From positions 124,001 to 188,000 of the forward strand of contig NZ_JAUXYL010000023.1 of assembly GCF_030694375.1 (NCBI RefSeq): a DNA stretch of 64,000 nucleotides. The letters are read 5' to 3'. Positions 1 to 8,815 of the stretch are shown in pieces. A program made the position numbers and the translations under genes. The notes beneath the pieces are model-generated. The model ran no database searches. It saw only the letters and a program-made list of their open reading frames with translations, and had not been told where the DNA came from. Origin of the DNA: Algoriphagus sp. Lineage in GTDB: Bacteria; Bacteroidota; Bacteroidia; Cytophagales; Cyclobacteriaceae. Every line of letters starts with the position of its first letter. Within the stretch, counting starts at the first letter, position 1.

Positions 1-2
1 AT

Positions 3-656
3 GATTTGGGGTTGAAAATCCTGGTGGATGCAGAGGAAAGTTGGTTCCAAAATGTAATTGATGACTTGGCCTATGAAGCCATGGAAAAATATAACAGAGA
101 GCGTTGTGTGGTCTACAATACCTATCAGATGTACCGCCACGACTCCTTGGATCGCCTGAAAAAGACCGCTGAACTTGCCGCCACTAAAGGATATTTGCTT
201 GGTGCAAAGCCGGTGCGCGGAGCCTATATGGAAAAAGAGCGCGAGCGTGCATCAGAAATGGGCTATCCTGACCCAATTCAACCGAATAAAGAAGCCAGCG
301 ATAGGGATTACGATGCCGCCATTAAGTTTTGTGTGGAAAATGGGATTTCCCTGGTCTGTGCTACGCATAATGAAAAAAGTAACTTGGAGCTTACCGAACT
401 GATGAACCTTCATGGAATTGATCCTAATTCGGATCGGGTTTTCTTTTCTCAGCTTTATGGAATGAGTGATAACATTTCTTTCAATTTAGCGAAGGGAGGC
501 TATCGAGTGGTTAAGTATGTGCCATACGGTCCTGTAGAAAAAGTAATGCCATACCTGACTCGTCGGGCCTCGGAAAACACCTCCATTGCAGGTCAAAGCA
601 GTAGAGAGTTTGAGTTGATCAAGCGGGAATTGAAGCGGAGAAAGGGGTTGAAGTAG
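3..656 (+). CDS. Proline dehydrogenase, C-terminal part (5' end outside window)
   Basis: FAD enzyme that oxidises proline to pyrroline-5-carboxylate, the first step of proline catabolism. The reading frame is open from the window edge, so the N-terminus is missing; about 217 residues remain. Family motifs are visible in order: VRGAYMEKER, the CATHN strand, QLYGMSD, KYVPYGP and the C-terminal YLTRRASEN segment, whose arginines bind the substrate carboxylate in known proline dehydrogenases. The protein stops soon after this segment, so it is the monofunctional form and not a PutA fusion with the P5C dehydrogenase. A 7-nt repeat array begins eight bases after the stop. Confidence 0.93.
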   Translation, partial: DLGLKILVDAEESWFQNVIDDLAYEAMEKYNRERCVVYNTYQMYRHDSLDRLKKTAELAATKGYLLGAKPVRGAYMEKERERASEMGYPDPIQPNKEASDRDYDAAIKFCVENGISLVCATHNEKSNLELTELMNLHGIDPNSDRVFFSQLYGMSDNISFNLAKGGYRVVKYVPYGPVEKVMPYLTRRASENTSIAGQSSREFELIKRELKRRKGLK

Positions 657-663
657 GAAGTCG

Positions 664-789
664 CAGTGATCAGTAGGCAGTTATCAGTAGACAGTAATCA
701 GTAGGCGGTAGGCAGTTTGCAGTGGTGTCAGGCTGAGCGGAGTCGAAGACTTAGTGGTAAAGAGTAAATAGTGAAAAGTGAGTGGTAGA
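664..789 (+). repeat. Heptamer array (CAGTNNN family) downstream of proline dehydrogenase
   Basis: Eighteen consecutive 7-nt units can be read in one register. Units 664-726 follow CAGTNNN (one CGGT variant). Units 727-747 carry the TGAGCGGAGTCGAA motif that recurs inverted near 46330. Units 748-789 become (T/A)(A/G)GTGAN-like. Further heptamers (CATCGGT, CATCGGA, CACCCGA) sit at 807-827, and a doubled TCAAATA at 841-854. No ORF spans it. It lies in the 3' region of the preceding gene and upstream of lysS. Confidence 0.85.
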
Positions 790-860
790 AGGTTTTTGGG
801 TCCAATCATCGGTCATCGGACACCCGACAAAAAGAGAATTTCAAATATCAAATATAGAAA

Positions 861-2564
861 ATGCAACTTCTTAGCGAACAGGAACTCGAGCGCAGAAAAG
901 ATCGGGAAGAGTTAATGGCCCTCGGGATCAATCCTTATCCGGCTGAATCCTTCCCCATCAATGTCACTGCAGAGGACATCCATAGAAACTACGAAAATAG
1001 AAAGACGGATTATAAAGACATCACAATTGCGGGTCGTTTAATGAGCCGTCGAATCATGGGCTCGGCCTCTTTTGCCGAGATTCAGGATTCAACGGGAATT
1101 CTTCAGATCTACGTTCGCCGTGATGATATCTGTCCGGACGAGGATAAGACTTTATACAATACGGTTTTCAAAAAGCTACTTGGATTAGGCGATTTCATTG
1201 GAGTGAAAGGCTATATTTTCACCACCCAAACCGGTGAAATCTCACTCCATGTTACCGAGTTGAAAATACTATCCAAGTCAGTGAAACCACTTCCGGTGGT
1301 GAAGCGGGACGAAGAAGGAAATGTCTATGACGGATTTACTGATCCCGAACTCAGATACAGACAGCGCTATGTGGATTTGACAGTCAATCCTGAGATCAAG
1401 CAAACTTTCATTACCCGCTCCAAAATCATCTCCAACATGCGTCGATACTTCGACGATCACGGGTGGTTGGAAGTGGAGACACCGATTCTACAAGCAGTTC
1501 ATGGCGGCGCGGCAGCGAGACCGTTCTCGACGCATCACAATACATTGGACATGCCGCTTTTCTTAAGAATCGCTAATGAATTGTATCTGAAACGATTGAT
1601 TGTTGGTGGTTTTGAAGGCGTGTATGAGTTTGGTAAAATGTTCCGAAACGAAGGAATGGACCGCACTCACAATCCGGAATTCACCTCCATGGAGATCTAT
1701 GTGGCTTATAAGGACTACATTTGGATGATGGAAATGGTGGAGCAGTTGCTTGAAAAAGTAACCGAGTCCATCCATGGGAAGACCGTGGTCAAAGTCGGCG
1801 ACCGGTCGATTGATTTTGCAGGTCCTTACAGAAGGCTGAGCATGTATGATTCCATCAAGGAATATGCGGGTGTTGACGTCACCGAATTGGATGAAGCGGG
1901 TATCCGTCAAGTATGCGTGGACTTGGGGATTCAAGTGGATAACTCCATGGGTCGAGGCAAGCTGATCGATGAGATCTTCGGAGCCAAAGTGGAAGCCAAC
2001 CTGATTCAGCCAACCTACATCACTGATTATCCGATTGAGATGACGCCTTTGGCGAAAAAGCACCGCAGCAAGCCGGGCTTGGTGGAGCGATTCGAACTTT
2101 TTGTCAATGGTAAAGAAATCGCAAATGCCTATACTGAGCTGAACGATCCGATCGATCAGCGCGAGCGATTTGAGGAGCAGTTGAAACTGGCAGCAAGAGG
2201 TGACGACGAAGCCATGGTAATGGATGAGGATTTCCTTCGTGCATTGGAATATGGTATGCCTCCGACCTCAGGCTTGGGAATCGGTATTGACCGATTGACA
2301 ATGCTTTTGACCAATAAGACCACTATTCAGGAAGTGCTTTTCTTCCCTCAGATGAGACCGGAGAAAAAGGCCGTAGAAATGACTGAGGATGAGAAAATCA
2401 TTTTTGATCTCCTCAGCAAAAACCATCCGGTAGCCCTTTCTGACTTAAAAGCACAATCCGGACTGAGCGGTAAAAAGTGGGATGTGTCCATGAAAGGACT
2501 TTCTCAAAAAGGGGTGGCGAAAGTGACCAAAGAAGGAGATATGCTGACGGTTGATTTGGTCTAG
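861..2564 (+). CDS. lysS: Lysyl-tRNA synthetase, class II
   Basis: Charges tRNA-Lys with lysine in the cytoplasm. The 567-residue protein has an N-terminal OB-fold anticodon-binding domain (about residues 55-165, starting near [11 protein letters not shown]) and the class II catalytic core. Motif 2 is [14 protein letters not shown] near residue 260 and motif 3 is [12 protein letters not shown] near residue 471. It is about 60 residues longer than the E. coli enzyme. The extra C-terminal segment (about 500-567) reads like a small winged-helix tail, seen in Bacteroidetes LysS. The ATG at 861 fits the OB-fold start. A strong hairpin terminator follows at 2595. Confidence 0.97.
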   Translation: MQLLSEQELERRKDREELMALGINPYPAESFPINVTAEDIHRNYENRKTDYKDITIAGRLMSRRIMGSASFAEIQDSTGILQIYVRRDDICPDEDKTLYNTVFKKLLGLGDFIGVKGYIFTTQTGEISLHVTELKILSKSVKPLPVVKRDEEGNVYDGFTDPELRYRQRYVDLTVNPEIKQTFITRSKIISNMRRYFDDHGWLEVETPILQAVHGGAAARPFSTHHNTLDMPLFLRIANELYLKRLIVGGFEGVYEFGKMFRNEGMDRTHNPEFTSMEIYVAYKDYIWMMEMVEQLLEKVTESIHGKTVVKVGDRSIDFAGPYRRLSMYDSIKEYAGVDVTELDEAGIRQVCVDLGIQVDNSMGRGKLIDEIFGAKVEANLIQPTYITDYPIEMTPLAKKHRSKPGLVERFELFVNGKEIANAYTELNDPIDQRERFEEQLKLAARGDDEAMVMDEDFLRALEYGMPPTSGLGIGIDRLTMLLTNKTTIQEVLFFPQMRPEKKAVEMTEDEKIIFDLLSKNHPVALSDLKAQSGLSGKKWDVSMKGLSQKGVAKVTKEGDMLTVDLV

Positions 2565-2594
2565 ATCTTTCAATTCAAGCTTACTTAAAAAAAC

Positions 2595-2626
2595 AAAAAC
2601 CGGGAGTGATTCCGGTTTTTTTTGTT
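2595..2626 (+). terminator. Rho-independent terminator of lysS
   Basis: AAAAACCGG pairs with CCGGTTTTT, with an inner wobble and A-T pair closing a GTGA loop, followed by an unbroken T tract. It lies 30 bases after the lysS stop. Confidence 0.88.
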
Positions 2627-2636
2627 TTTTCCGCCT

Positions 2637-2665
2637 CCGTGCGTGTCCCCACTCACGGTTTTTTT
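2637..2665. repeat. Hairpin repeat, copy 1 (GTGAGTG family) with T tract
   Basis: CCGTGCGTG-TCCC-CACTCACGG at 2637-2658, nine-base arms with one mismatch, followed by seven T. On the minus strand the core reads GTGAGTGGGGACAC. It matches two other hairpins (2688, 28141) in core but not in outer pairs. It may also act as a second terminator. Confidence 0.7.
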
Positions 2666-2687
2666 AATACTTCTCCAAATTCTCAAT

Positions 2688-2712
2688 ACATGTGAGTGGA
2701 GCACTTACATGT
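2688..2712. repeat. Hairpin repeat, copy 2 (GTGAGTG family)
   Basis: ACATGTGAGTG-GAG-CACTTACATGT, eleven-base arms with a single mismatch. It has the same GTGAGTGGAG core as copies at 2637 and 28141, with different outer base pairs that still pair. Confidence 0.7.
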
Positions 2713-2735
2713 GAGAAACGGGAAAAACTTGTTTT

Positions 2736-2791
2736 CCCAACTCCCATGCCTCCAAACTTCCAACCCCATTTATCACAACTCCCTACTTCCC
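2736..2791 (-). repeat. Heptamer array overlapping the DUF4197 stop codon
   Basis: Eight 7-nt units in register rich in CTCC/CTTCC on the plus strand, so purine-rich (GGAAGTT-like) on the strand of the DUF4197 gene. The TAG stop (2783-2785) and the last sense codons lie inside the array. Close relatives are at 5040 and 20742-20776. Confidence 0.65.
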
Positions 2792-3520
2792 ACTCTTTTC
2801 TCGTTCAGCATAGCCAAAGACTTTTTGAAGCAATGGGCTGGTTCGGGCAGTGATATTTTCACGGATTTTCAATTCTTCTTTGGCGATTTCCACAAACAAG
2901 CCATCAATTGCCTTTTGAGTAACATAGGCAGTCAAGTCGGTATCCACTTTTTTCACAAAGGGCACCTTGTTGTAGCGTGTCATGACATCACTCCAATATT
3001 TGGTTGCATCGACTTTCTTCAAGCTAGTGTCGATAATTGGGGAGAATTTCTGTGAAAGGGAAGTAGTCGTATTTCCTTTGAAATACACCGTAGCGGCATT
3101 TTTTTCACCAAGAAGGATCTGCTGAACATCCTGAAAGCTCATCTGCTTGATCGCATCCGTAAAGATTGGTTTGGCAGCAATTGCTGCATCCTCTGCTGCT
3201 CTGTTCAGGCTGGTGATCACCTGGTCACACATCGAGCCAAGACCCAAAGATCGAAGGGTGCTTTCTACATTTTTCGCCTCTTCAGGAAATAAAATCTTAA
3301 CGTCTAGATTTCCCAAATAGCCATTTTCAAGTGAAAGTCGCTCTGCACTGATTCCTGTGCCTTTTTCGAGTGCTTCTTTGATCCCTGAGGAAATTTCAGC
3401 CGTACTTGGATTGGTTGACACTTGTTTGAGGATATCCGAGATTTGTGCTGAACTACAAGCTGGGAGTAAAAAAACGGCGGTGAGTAAAATGCCGATTGAA
3501 AGCTTTTTTAAAGAAAACAT
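2783..3520 (-). CDS. DUF4197 domain lipoprotein
   Basis: A 245-residue envelope protein of unknown function. I start it at the ATG at 3520, which gives a lipoprotein signal (MFSLKKLS, hydrophobic stretch, then LLPACSS with the lipobox Cys near residue 22). The longer frame from 3568 puts a charged extension before the signal. The mature part matches the DUF4197 pattern: DILKQVSTNPS, EISSGIKEALEKGT, then the QMSFQDVQQIL and ATVYFKGNT segments. No catalytic motif is evident. It converges on lysS and its 3' end runs into a repeat array. Confidence 0.82.
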   Translation of the reverse strand: MFSLKKLSIGILLTAVFLLPACSSAQISDILKQVSTNPSTAEISSGIKEALEKGTGISAERLSLENGYLGNLDVKILFPEEAKNVESTLRSLGLGSMCDQVITSLNRAAEDAAIAAKPIFTDAIKQMSFQDVQQILLGEKNAATVYFKGNTTTSLSQKFSPIIDTSLKKVDATKYWSDVMTRYNKVPFVKKVDTDLTAYVTQKAIDGLFVEIAKEELKIRENITARTSPLLQKVFGYAEREKSGK

Positions 3521-3766
3521 AGATTTATTTTTCGGTGATGTCCTTAAGGAACGAAATAACCGTGCCATAGGATTGAGTAAATTGAGAATTAAGGAATTTT
3601 GTTTTTTTTTCAGATTGGAATAAGTTTAAATTTTTGTGGAACCAGGATTAATCGATAAGTTGATTGTTTAAATAAAAGTTTGAAATTTTAAATAAACCAT
3701 AAATAAAATAGATATTAATTTTTGATATTGTAGATAAAATACATTTTTGTTGAAAATATAGAAATC

Positions 3767-4981
3767 ATGAATCTTCGGATAAATTCAGAATTTGGAACGC
3801 TCAGATCAGTCCTGATGCACAGACCGGGAAAAGAAATTGACCGATTGACCCCATATAATAAAGACTTTTTGCTCTTTGAGGATGTGCCTTATCTGGAAGC
3901 ACTTCAGAAGGAACATGATACCTTTTCCAATCTGATCAAGGAGTCGACCGGTGCTCAAGTATATCAGTTGCGAGAATTACTGATCCGGGTCCTTTATGAC
4001 AAAGACATTCTGCTTCGCCTGATGCGGGAATCGCTCAATCGGTCGGGGCTTGCTCATATGGCCGAGGATATTTTGGAGCGCTACTCCACAGCGGAGTGTG
4101 CAGGTATATTGACTGCCGGTCTGAAAATCCATGAACTCAAGCGGAAAATCCCCAAGTTGAATCCAGGAGAACTCTTAGACTATGCTTTTGCAATTCCACC
4201 TTGTCCCAATTTGTATTTCCAGCGGGATCCAATGGCGCTTACTCCCGGCGGGATCATTTTTTCCTCCATGAAAATGGAAGGCAGACAGCGTGAGGCGGAC
4301 TTGCTTCGGACGGTTTTCGAAAATCATCCTAATTTTAAGGATCATGTGAACAAACTCTATCCAGTCAATGGGCATGATTCTCCGCCAAGCATAGAAGGGG
4401 GGGATGTGATTATTCTTTCGCACGAAGCAGTGGCAATCGGCAATTCCGAGCGGACAGACGAAAAGGCGATATATCATACCGCAAAGGCACTCTTAGCCGA
4501 AGGTTCAGTGAAGCGGGTATATGAAGTTCATCTGCCTCAAAAACGTCAGTACATGCACTTGGATACGGTTTTCACGATTTTGGATGAAAACTTGGTGTTG
4601 ACTTATCCGGATGCTTTAAATGCTGTTTTGCAAACCTCTCTTTACACCCTAAAAGAGAATAATGGAGAAAAAGTGACCATCAAGCGGGAAGTGCTAAAGG
4701 AATCATTGTTGACAGTTTTGGCGCGAGAAATTCCGCATTTGGAAGTGCTTCACACTGCCGATGGGAATCCAGATTATTCCATGCGTGAACAGTGGTTTGA
4801 CGGCGCCAATGTTTTTGCGATAGGACCTCGGCGTGTGATCTCGTATAATCGGAATATCCATACCAATCGCGCTTTGCGAAACATGGGAGTGGAGGTATTG
4901 GAGATTCCCAGTTCGGAACTCAGCCGTGGTCTGGGCGGTCCGCGCTGCATGACCATGCCTCTAAGCCGTGCACGGGTTTAA
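3767..4981 (+). CDS. arcA: Arginine deiminase
   Basis: Hydrolyses L-arginine to citrulline and ammonia. The 404 residues are the usual family length. Guanidino-modifying-enzyme motifs are present: PNLYFQRDPM (about 156-165), IEGGDV (about 210), HLDTVF (about 264) and the C-terminal GGPRCMTMP, with the nucleophile Cys near residue 394. No ornithine carbamoyltransferase, carbamate kinase or antiporter is adjacent, so the classic arc operon is not here; citrulline may feed another route. The 245-bp AT-rich space before it should hold its promoter and that of the divergent DUF4197 gene, but I see no clean consensus. Confidence 0.93.
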   Translation: MNLRINSEFGTLRSVLMHRPGKEIDRLTPYNKDFLLFEDVPYLEALQKEHDTFSNLIKESTGAQVYQLRELLIRVLYDKDILLRLMRESLNRSGLAHMAEDILERYSTAECAGILTAGLKIHELKRKIPKLNPGELLDYAFAIPPCPNLYFQRDPMALTPGGIIFSSMKMEGRQREADLLRTVFENHPNFKDHVNKLYPVNGHDSPPSIEGGDVIILSHEAVAIGNSERTDEKAIYHTAKALLAEGSVKRVYEVHLPQKRQYMHLDTVFTILDENLVLTYPDALNAVLQTSLYTLKENNGEKVTIKREVLKESLLTVLAREIPHLEVLHTADGNPDYSMREQWFDGANVFAIGPRRVISYNRNIHTNRALRNMGVEVLEIPSSELSRGLGGPRCMTMPLSRARV

Positions 4982-5039
4982 ATTCAGAAAAATAGGACAA
5001 TACCAAACAGAAAAACATCAACCCTTCAAAATTCACCGA

Positions 5040-5098
5040 CCCCATATTTCCTAACCTCCCAACTTCCCTACATCCAATCCTCCTAACTTTTCCTTCTT
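5040..5098 (-). repeat. Approximate 7/8-nt word array abutting the lptD stop
   Basis: Words of the type AACTTCC, ACCTCCC and CAATCCT follow each other with 7- to 8-nt spacing up to the lptD stop at 5099. On the lptD strand they are GGAAGTTGGGAGG-like, as beside DUF4197 and AKR-Rid. The phase is less strict than in other arrays. Confidence 0.5.
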
Positions 5099-7894
5099 CT
5101 AAAAATCAAAGAAGGATCTTCTTCTCGATACCTTCAGGTCCTGAAGAATGCTTGATTTGACCCGGATATCGATGTTGTAGGAAGTAAATCGACCAAAAGG
5201 AACCCAATTGACATTCATCTGCCAACAGTGAAGGTCCCGTGCAATCCCGATCATGGTTTGGGTGATGGCGGCAGCCTGAACGTCGTAACCGGTATTGAAA
5301 TTGAACTTCCACTTTTCAGAAATGGACAAATCTCCGCTCAAATTCAAGGTTTGTGTAATGTTTTTATTATTGTTGATCTGTCTGGAATAGGCAAGATTAT
5401 AGCCAACGGTCAAATTCCATGGGATTTCCCAATCAATGTATTGGCTGGGATCTGAAACGATCCGGTTGATTTCATTTTCCGCAAATTCATCCAATACACC
5501 ACCTCGCTGAATAAAATTCTGGGTCAAGTCATCCCGCACCTCTCCCGGAGATTTTCCGTTTCGAGGGTTCAATGACGCATTCATGTTGAGTGAGGCGTTT
5601 CGGATCATTCCGATACCCTGTCCGTTTTTCCAAGCAAACTGATTGATACTCCTGAAGGAATTGGTTCCGTTTTCCTGAGTTATTGTTTGTACTGCATAGG
5701 GATCAATGTTGCTGGTCAAGTTGACGGAAAGCTTGCGTTCAAAAAAGCTAGTCCGAGCCGAAATCTGGAAGGGAGCCAGCTGAAAGGAATCAGCGGCGAA
5801 ATTGTAGGCTGTATTGATATTGAAAGACTCTAAAAGCGGGATTTTCTTGGTAGCCTTTTCGGAGGTGCTGTCTTTTGAATCCAGAATTTTTGCTTCCAGT
5901 ACATTTCGGATTCCCAAACTCAATGCGCGGGACTCCCCGAGGGGTGCGCCACCAAAAGCGAAGCCTTGTTGCCTTGAAAACCGTTGGGTTCTTCCACTTT
6001 GATCAATCTGTACTTCCTGATAATAGCCGAATGAAGGATCGGAAAAATCCGGGGTGTAATTAAATGCAAAAGTTGGAGCAATATGATGCCGGATGGTTTG
6101 GACTTTACTGCTGGGCTTGAAGTTATAAAAACCGTAAAAGTTGGTGTTCACCGCAAAGGAAGTGTTGTAAAAGCCAACACGATTAAAGCCATCTTCAATA
6201 ATTCGGTCAACCCGCTCTTCGGTAGGATTGTAGTAGTAATTGATTCGTTGTAGGTACCAGAGTTCATCGTAGTTTATAGATGCTGTTCCGGTGAAATAAT
6301 TAAAAAGAGTAAAATTGGAAGAAAGCGGAATGGTGTTTCTGGCGCCGTTAGTGGCATTTTTCAAAAGTAAACCAAAATTATCGAGGTTGAATGGGATTAC
6401 CTGAGGGGTTGTTCTGAAATCGGGATTATTGACTCCAAGTTCCTGCTGAACACGGTTGGAGATGGTGTTTTGCATGTTAAAATTCCAGGCAATATTCAAG
6501 GTTTTCAGCGGCTCGAATTTCAGGTTTTTGAATGGGCTCTGCCGATTCATATTTACAGCCACGGTTGGCAGATCGAGTCTAACTTCCCCGGACTGCACAC
6601 TTTGTGAATGGCGAAGGTTGGCAGACATCGAAAACGGCGTGCCGGAAAACGTTTTGGAATAGGAAATATTCGAATTTAGGTCAGCCGTTACATTGTTGGC
6701 AAAATTATTCTGGCTTACTATGTTGTTGAAGTAGCTGGTGGAACCGGCATTGACGGAGGCTGAAAATTTACCTGTACCTCTTGTGATAGGCGAGTGATTC
6801 CACTGTACGCGAAAGGTATTGTAATCAACGGGGTTTAGCTCCGTCTCCGGACTGACAAACTTCTGAAAGTCCACATTAAATCCCCCACTGTACCGGTATC
6901 GTTTGGTATAAACGGCTTGAGATTTAGCTCCCCAGCCCCCTTTGGAATAAATGTCACCTGTGAGCCGGGCATGGATGTAATCATTGATGGCAAAATAATA
7001 ACCAAGATCCCTAAGAAAGATACCCCGCAATTGCTCCTTGCCATAAGAAGGAAAAATCACGCCGGACGCTTTCTCTTCAGGCGTGTCAGGAATTAAGCCA
7101 AAGGGTAACCCAAGTGGAGTGGGTATTCCGTTGAAATACAGGTTAAATGGTCCGGAAACCACCTGTTTTCCTTGGATGGATTTGATTTTTGAAGAAGAAA
7201 TATGCCAGTGTGGCTTGGTGAGTTTACAGGTGGTGTAATAACCATGATCCAGGTAGATGCTTCCGTCGGCGGTTTTTTTGATCGTTTCCCCGCGCAGGAC
7301 TCCGTCTTGCTGTTCGGTGACAACGTCTTTGATGATGGCTTTTTGGGATTTGAAGTTGTAGCGCATTTCCTTTCGGATCTCATAGACGGTCCCCTTGTCT
7401 TTAAAAAATGGATTTCCCGATACTGCGCCCAGACTGTCTGTAACACCGGAAGCGTAAAGTTCAGAGTTTTTCCAATCGATGACAATTCGATCTGCCTCCA
7501 GTTTCATTTCACCATATTCAAACCATGCATTTTTGTAGAGGTAAACCTTATTTTCTAAAAAGTCTGTAATGATACTGTCCTCAGCGAAATAGAGAATATC
7601 TGTTTTAATATCGCTTGTGGGCATCATTTTTGCCGAGTCAAGATTTATCAAAGTGTCTTGCCTTGCGGCAAGGGTATCAGCAAGTGGAAGGTTGCGTGCA
7701 GGAGGCACCAAGGTGTCAGGAGCAACCAAGAATTTCTCTCGAGGAGGCTGGGTTGGTCGCTGCGCCAAAGCGAATTGCGGGAGGATCCAAAGCAAAGAAA
7801 GAAGAAAAAAAAGGATTCTGAAACCCGACACTGCTGCTTGCGCTTTGTTTAATTTGTTAGAAATTTTGCGTAAAGTTAACTCGATTGCCCTCAT
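5099..7894 (-). CDS. lptD: LPS-assembly outer-membrane protein LptD (Bacteroidetes type)
   Basis: Outer-membrane barrel that inserts lipopolysaccharide into the outer leaflet. From the ATG at 7894 it has 931 residues: an N-terminal hydrophobic signal (FRILFFLLSLLWILPQFALAQ region), a periplasmic OstA-like jellyroll (about 95-240, with ADRIVIDWKNSELYASG and YNFKSQKAIIKDV repeats), then a long stretch with alternating aromatic strands typical of the LptD barrel (FNLYFNGIPTPLGLPFGLIPD is the start-of-barrel hallmark). A longer reading to 7972 is possible but puts 26 extra residues before the signal. The start codon overlaps that of the divergent amidase gene. No LptE-like partner is adjacent. 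Confidence 0.88.
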   Translation of the reverse strand: MRAIELTLRKISNKLNKAQAAVSGFRILFFLLSLLWILPQFALAQRPTQPPREKFLVAPDTLVPPARNLPLADTLAARQDTLINLDSAKMMPTSDIKTDILYFAEDSIITDFLENKVYLYKNAWFEYGEMKLEADRIVIDWKNSELYASGVTDSLGAVSGNPFFKDKGTVYEIRKEMRYNFKSQKAIIKDVVTEQQDGVLRGETIKKTADGSIYLDHGYYTTCKLTKPHWHISSSKIKSIQGKQVVSGPFNLYFNGIPTPLGLPFGLIPDTPEEKASGVIFPSYGKEQLRGIFLRDLGYYFAINDYIHARLTGDIYSKGGWGAKSQAVYTKRYRYSGGFNVDFQKFVSPETELNPVDYNTFRVQWNHSPITRGTGKFSASVNAGSTSYFNNIVSQNNFANNVTADLNSNISYSKTFSGTPFSMSANLRHSQSVQSGEVRLDLPTVAVNMNRQSPFKNLKFEPLKTLNIAWNFNMQNTISNRVQQELGVNNPDFRTTPQVIPFNLDNFGLLLKNATNGARNTIPLSSNFTLFNYFTGTASINYDELWYLQRINYYYNPTEERVDRIIEDGFNRVGFYNTSFAVNTNFYGFYNFKPSSKVQTIRHHIAPTFAFNYTPDFSDPSFGYYQEVQIDQSGRTQRFSRQQGFAFGGAPLGESRALSLGIRNVLEAKILDSKDSTSEKATKKIPLLESFNINTAYNFAADSFQLAPFQISARTSFFERKLSVNLTSNIDPYAVQTITQENGTNSFRSINQFAWKNGQGIGMIRNASLNMNASLNPRNGKSPGEVRDDLTQNFIQRGGVLDEFAENEINRIVSDPSQYIDWEIPWNLTVGYNLAYSRQINNNKNITQTLNLSGDLSISEKWKFNFNTGYDVQAAAITQTMIGIARDLHCWQMNVNWVPFGRFTSYNIDIRVKSSILQDLKVSRRRSFFDF

Positions 7895-8693
7895 GGAACG
7901 GTTCAATAACAAAAAAATTATCTTAAGTTTTCTTATTGCGATTCCCTTTTTCTTTGGAGGATTTATCCCCAATGAAACGATGATGCCTGCATTTCGGATG
8001 AAAAAAATCGTATTAGATGCTGGTCATGGAGGAAGTGACCCCGGAAACATTGGCTCCAAGGTTCGAGAAAAGGATATCAACCTTGCTGTGACACTGCTAG
8101 TTGGCAAATATCTTAAAGAAAATATGCCGGATGTAGAAGTGATCTATACACGGGATGACGACAGCTTTCCGACCCTCAAACAGCGACCTAATATTGCCAA
8201 TATAAATAAGGCAGATCTTTTTGTTTCGATTCATTCCAACTCCGCCCCAAACAAGTCTGCTTTTGGTACAGAGACCTTCGTGATGGGCACGAAGCACTTC
8301 GAGGCCAATTTTGACATTGTAAAAAGAGAAAACTCCGTAATCCTACTGGAAGAGAATTACGCTGAAGAATATGAAGGGTTTGATCCTACATCTCCCGAGT
8401 CATACATGCTTTTCAACCTAACTCAAAAAGCCTACATCGGTAACAGCATCACGCTAGCGGATCACATTGAAACCCAGTTTAGAGATCGTGTTGGAAGAAA
8501 AAGCAGGGGTGTCAAGCAAGGTCCTTTCTACGTACTTTGGACCCCTTCTATGCCGAGCGTGCTGGTAGAACTTGGATTTTTGTCTAATACCGAAGAGGAA
8601 AAGTTTCTCATGAGCCAAGCCGGCAAAGAATACATGGCTTCAGCTATATACCGTTCGATCAAAGCTTATAAAGAGCAGATCGAAGGAAATTAA
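7893..8693 (+). CDS. N-acetylmuramoyl-L-alanine amidase (Amidase_3)
   Basis: Zinc amidase that cuts the bond between MurNAc and the peptide stem of peptidoglycan. Starting at ATG 7893 gives 266 residues with a signal or anchor (ILSFLIAIPFFFGGF) and then the catalytic domain: LDAGHGGSDPGN (zinc His), TRDDD, SIHSNS (zinc His) and VLVELGFLSN (catalytic Glu). The frame extends upstream to 7617, but that part is antisense to lptD and carries no signal, so the shorter start is preferred. The region before the Leu-Glu motif contains the MLFNLTQKAY insert common in Bacteroidetes homologues. A terminator follows at 8721. Confidence 0.93.
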   Translation: MERFNNKKIILSFLIAIPFFFGGFIPNETMMPAFRMKKIVLDAGHGGSDPGNIGSKVREKDINLAVTLLVGKYLKENMPDVEVIYTRDDDSFPTLKQRPNIANINKADLFVSIHSNSAPNKSAFGTETFVMGTKHFEANFDIVKRENSVILLEENYAEEYEGFDPTSPESYMLFNLTQKAYIGNSITLADHIETQFRDRVGRKSRGVKQGPFYVLWTPSMPSVLVELGFLSNTEEEKFLMSQAGKEYMASAIYRSIKAYKEQIEGN

Positions 8694-8720
8694 TATTCAG
8701 TCTTACCCAAAAGCATTCAG

Positions 8721-8750
8721 GCCCTTTTTCATACGGAAAAGGGCTTTTCT
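8721..8750 (+). terminator. Rho-independent terminator after the amidase gene
   Basis: GCCCTTTTT pairs with AAAAGGGC around a short CATACGG loop, followed by TTTT. It lies 28 bases after the amidase stop. Confidence 0.8.
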
Positions 8751-8815
8751 GTATCTTGCCTGCAGAACTTCCACGGCTTCTTGGGAGTTTTAGAATTTAT
8801 AAACCCAAAAAACTG

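Noticed and set aside
664..726. Possible CRISPR array
   Set aside because: The unit is 7 nt and degenerate with no long repeats, unique spacers or cas genes.
1563..2063. 166-residue frame antisense to lysS
   Set aside because: It lies fully within lysS, which has all family motifs, and its translation has no recognisable domain.
2696..3055. 119-residue plus-strand frame over the DUF4197 3' end
   Set aside because: Starts in the hairpin repeat and runs antisense to DUF4197; no domain.
3767..4981. Full arginine deiminase (arc) energy operon
   Set aside because: No ornithine carbamoyltransferase, carbamate kinase or antiporter is beside arcA; neighbours are unrelated.
7093..7485. 130-residue frame within lptD on the same strand
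   Set aside because: Out-of-frame shadow of lptD; low-complexity Ser/Lys-rich translation.
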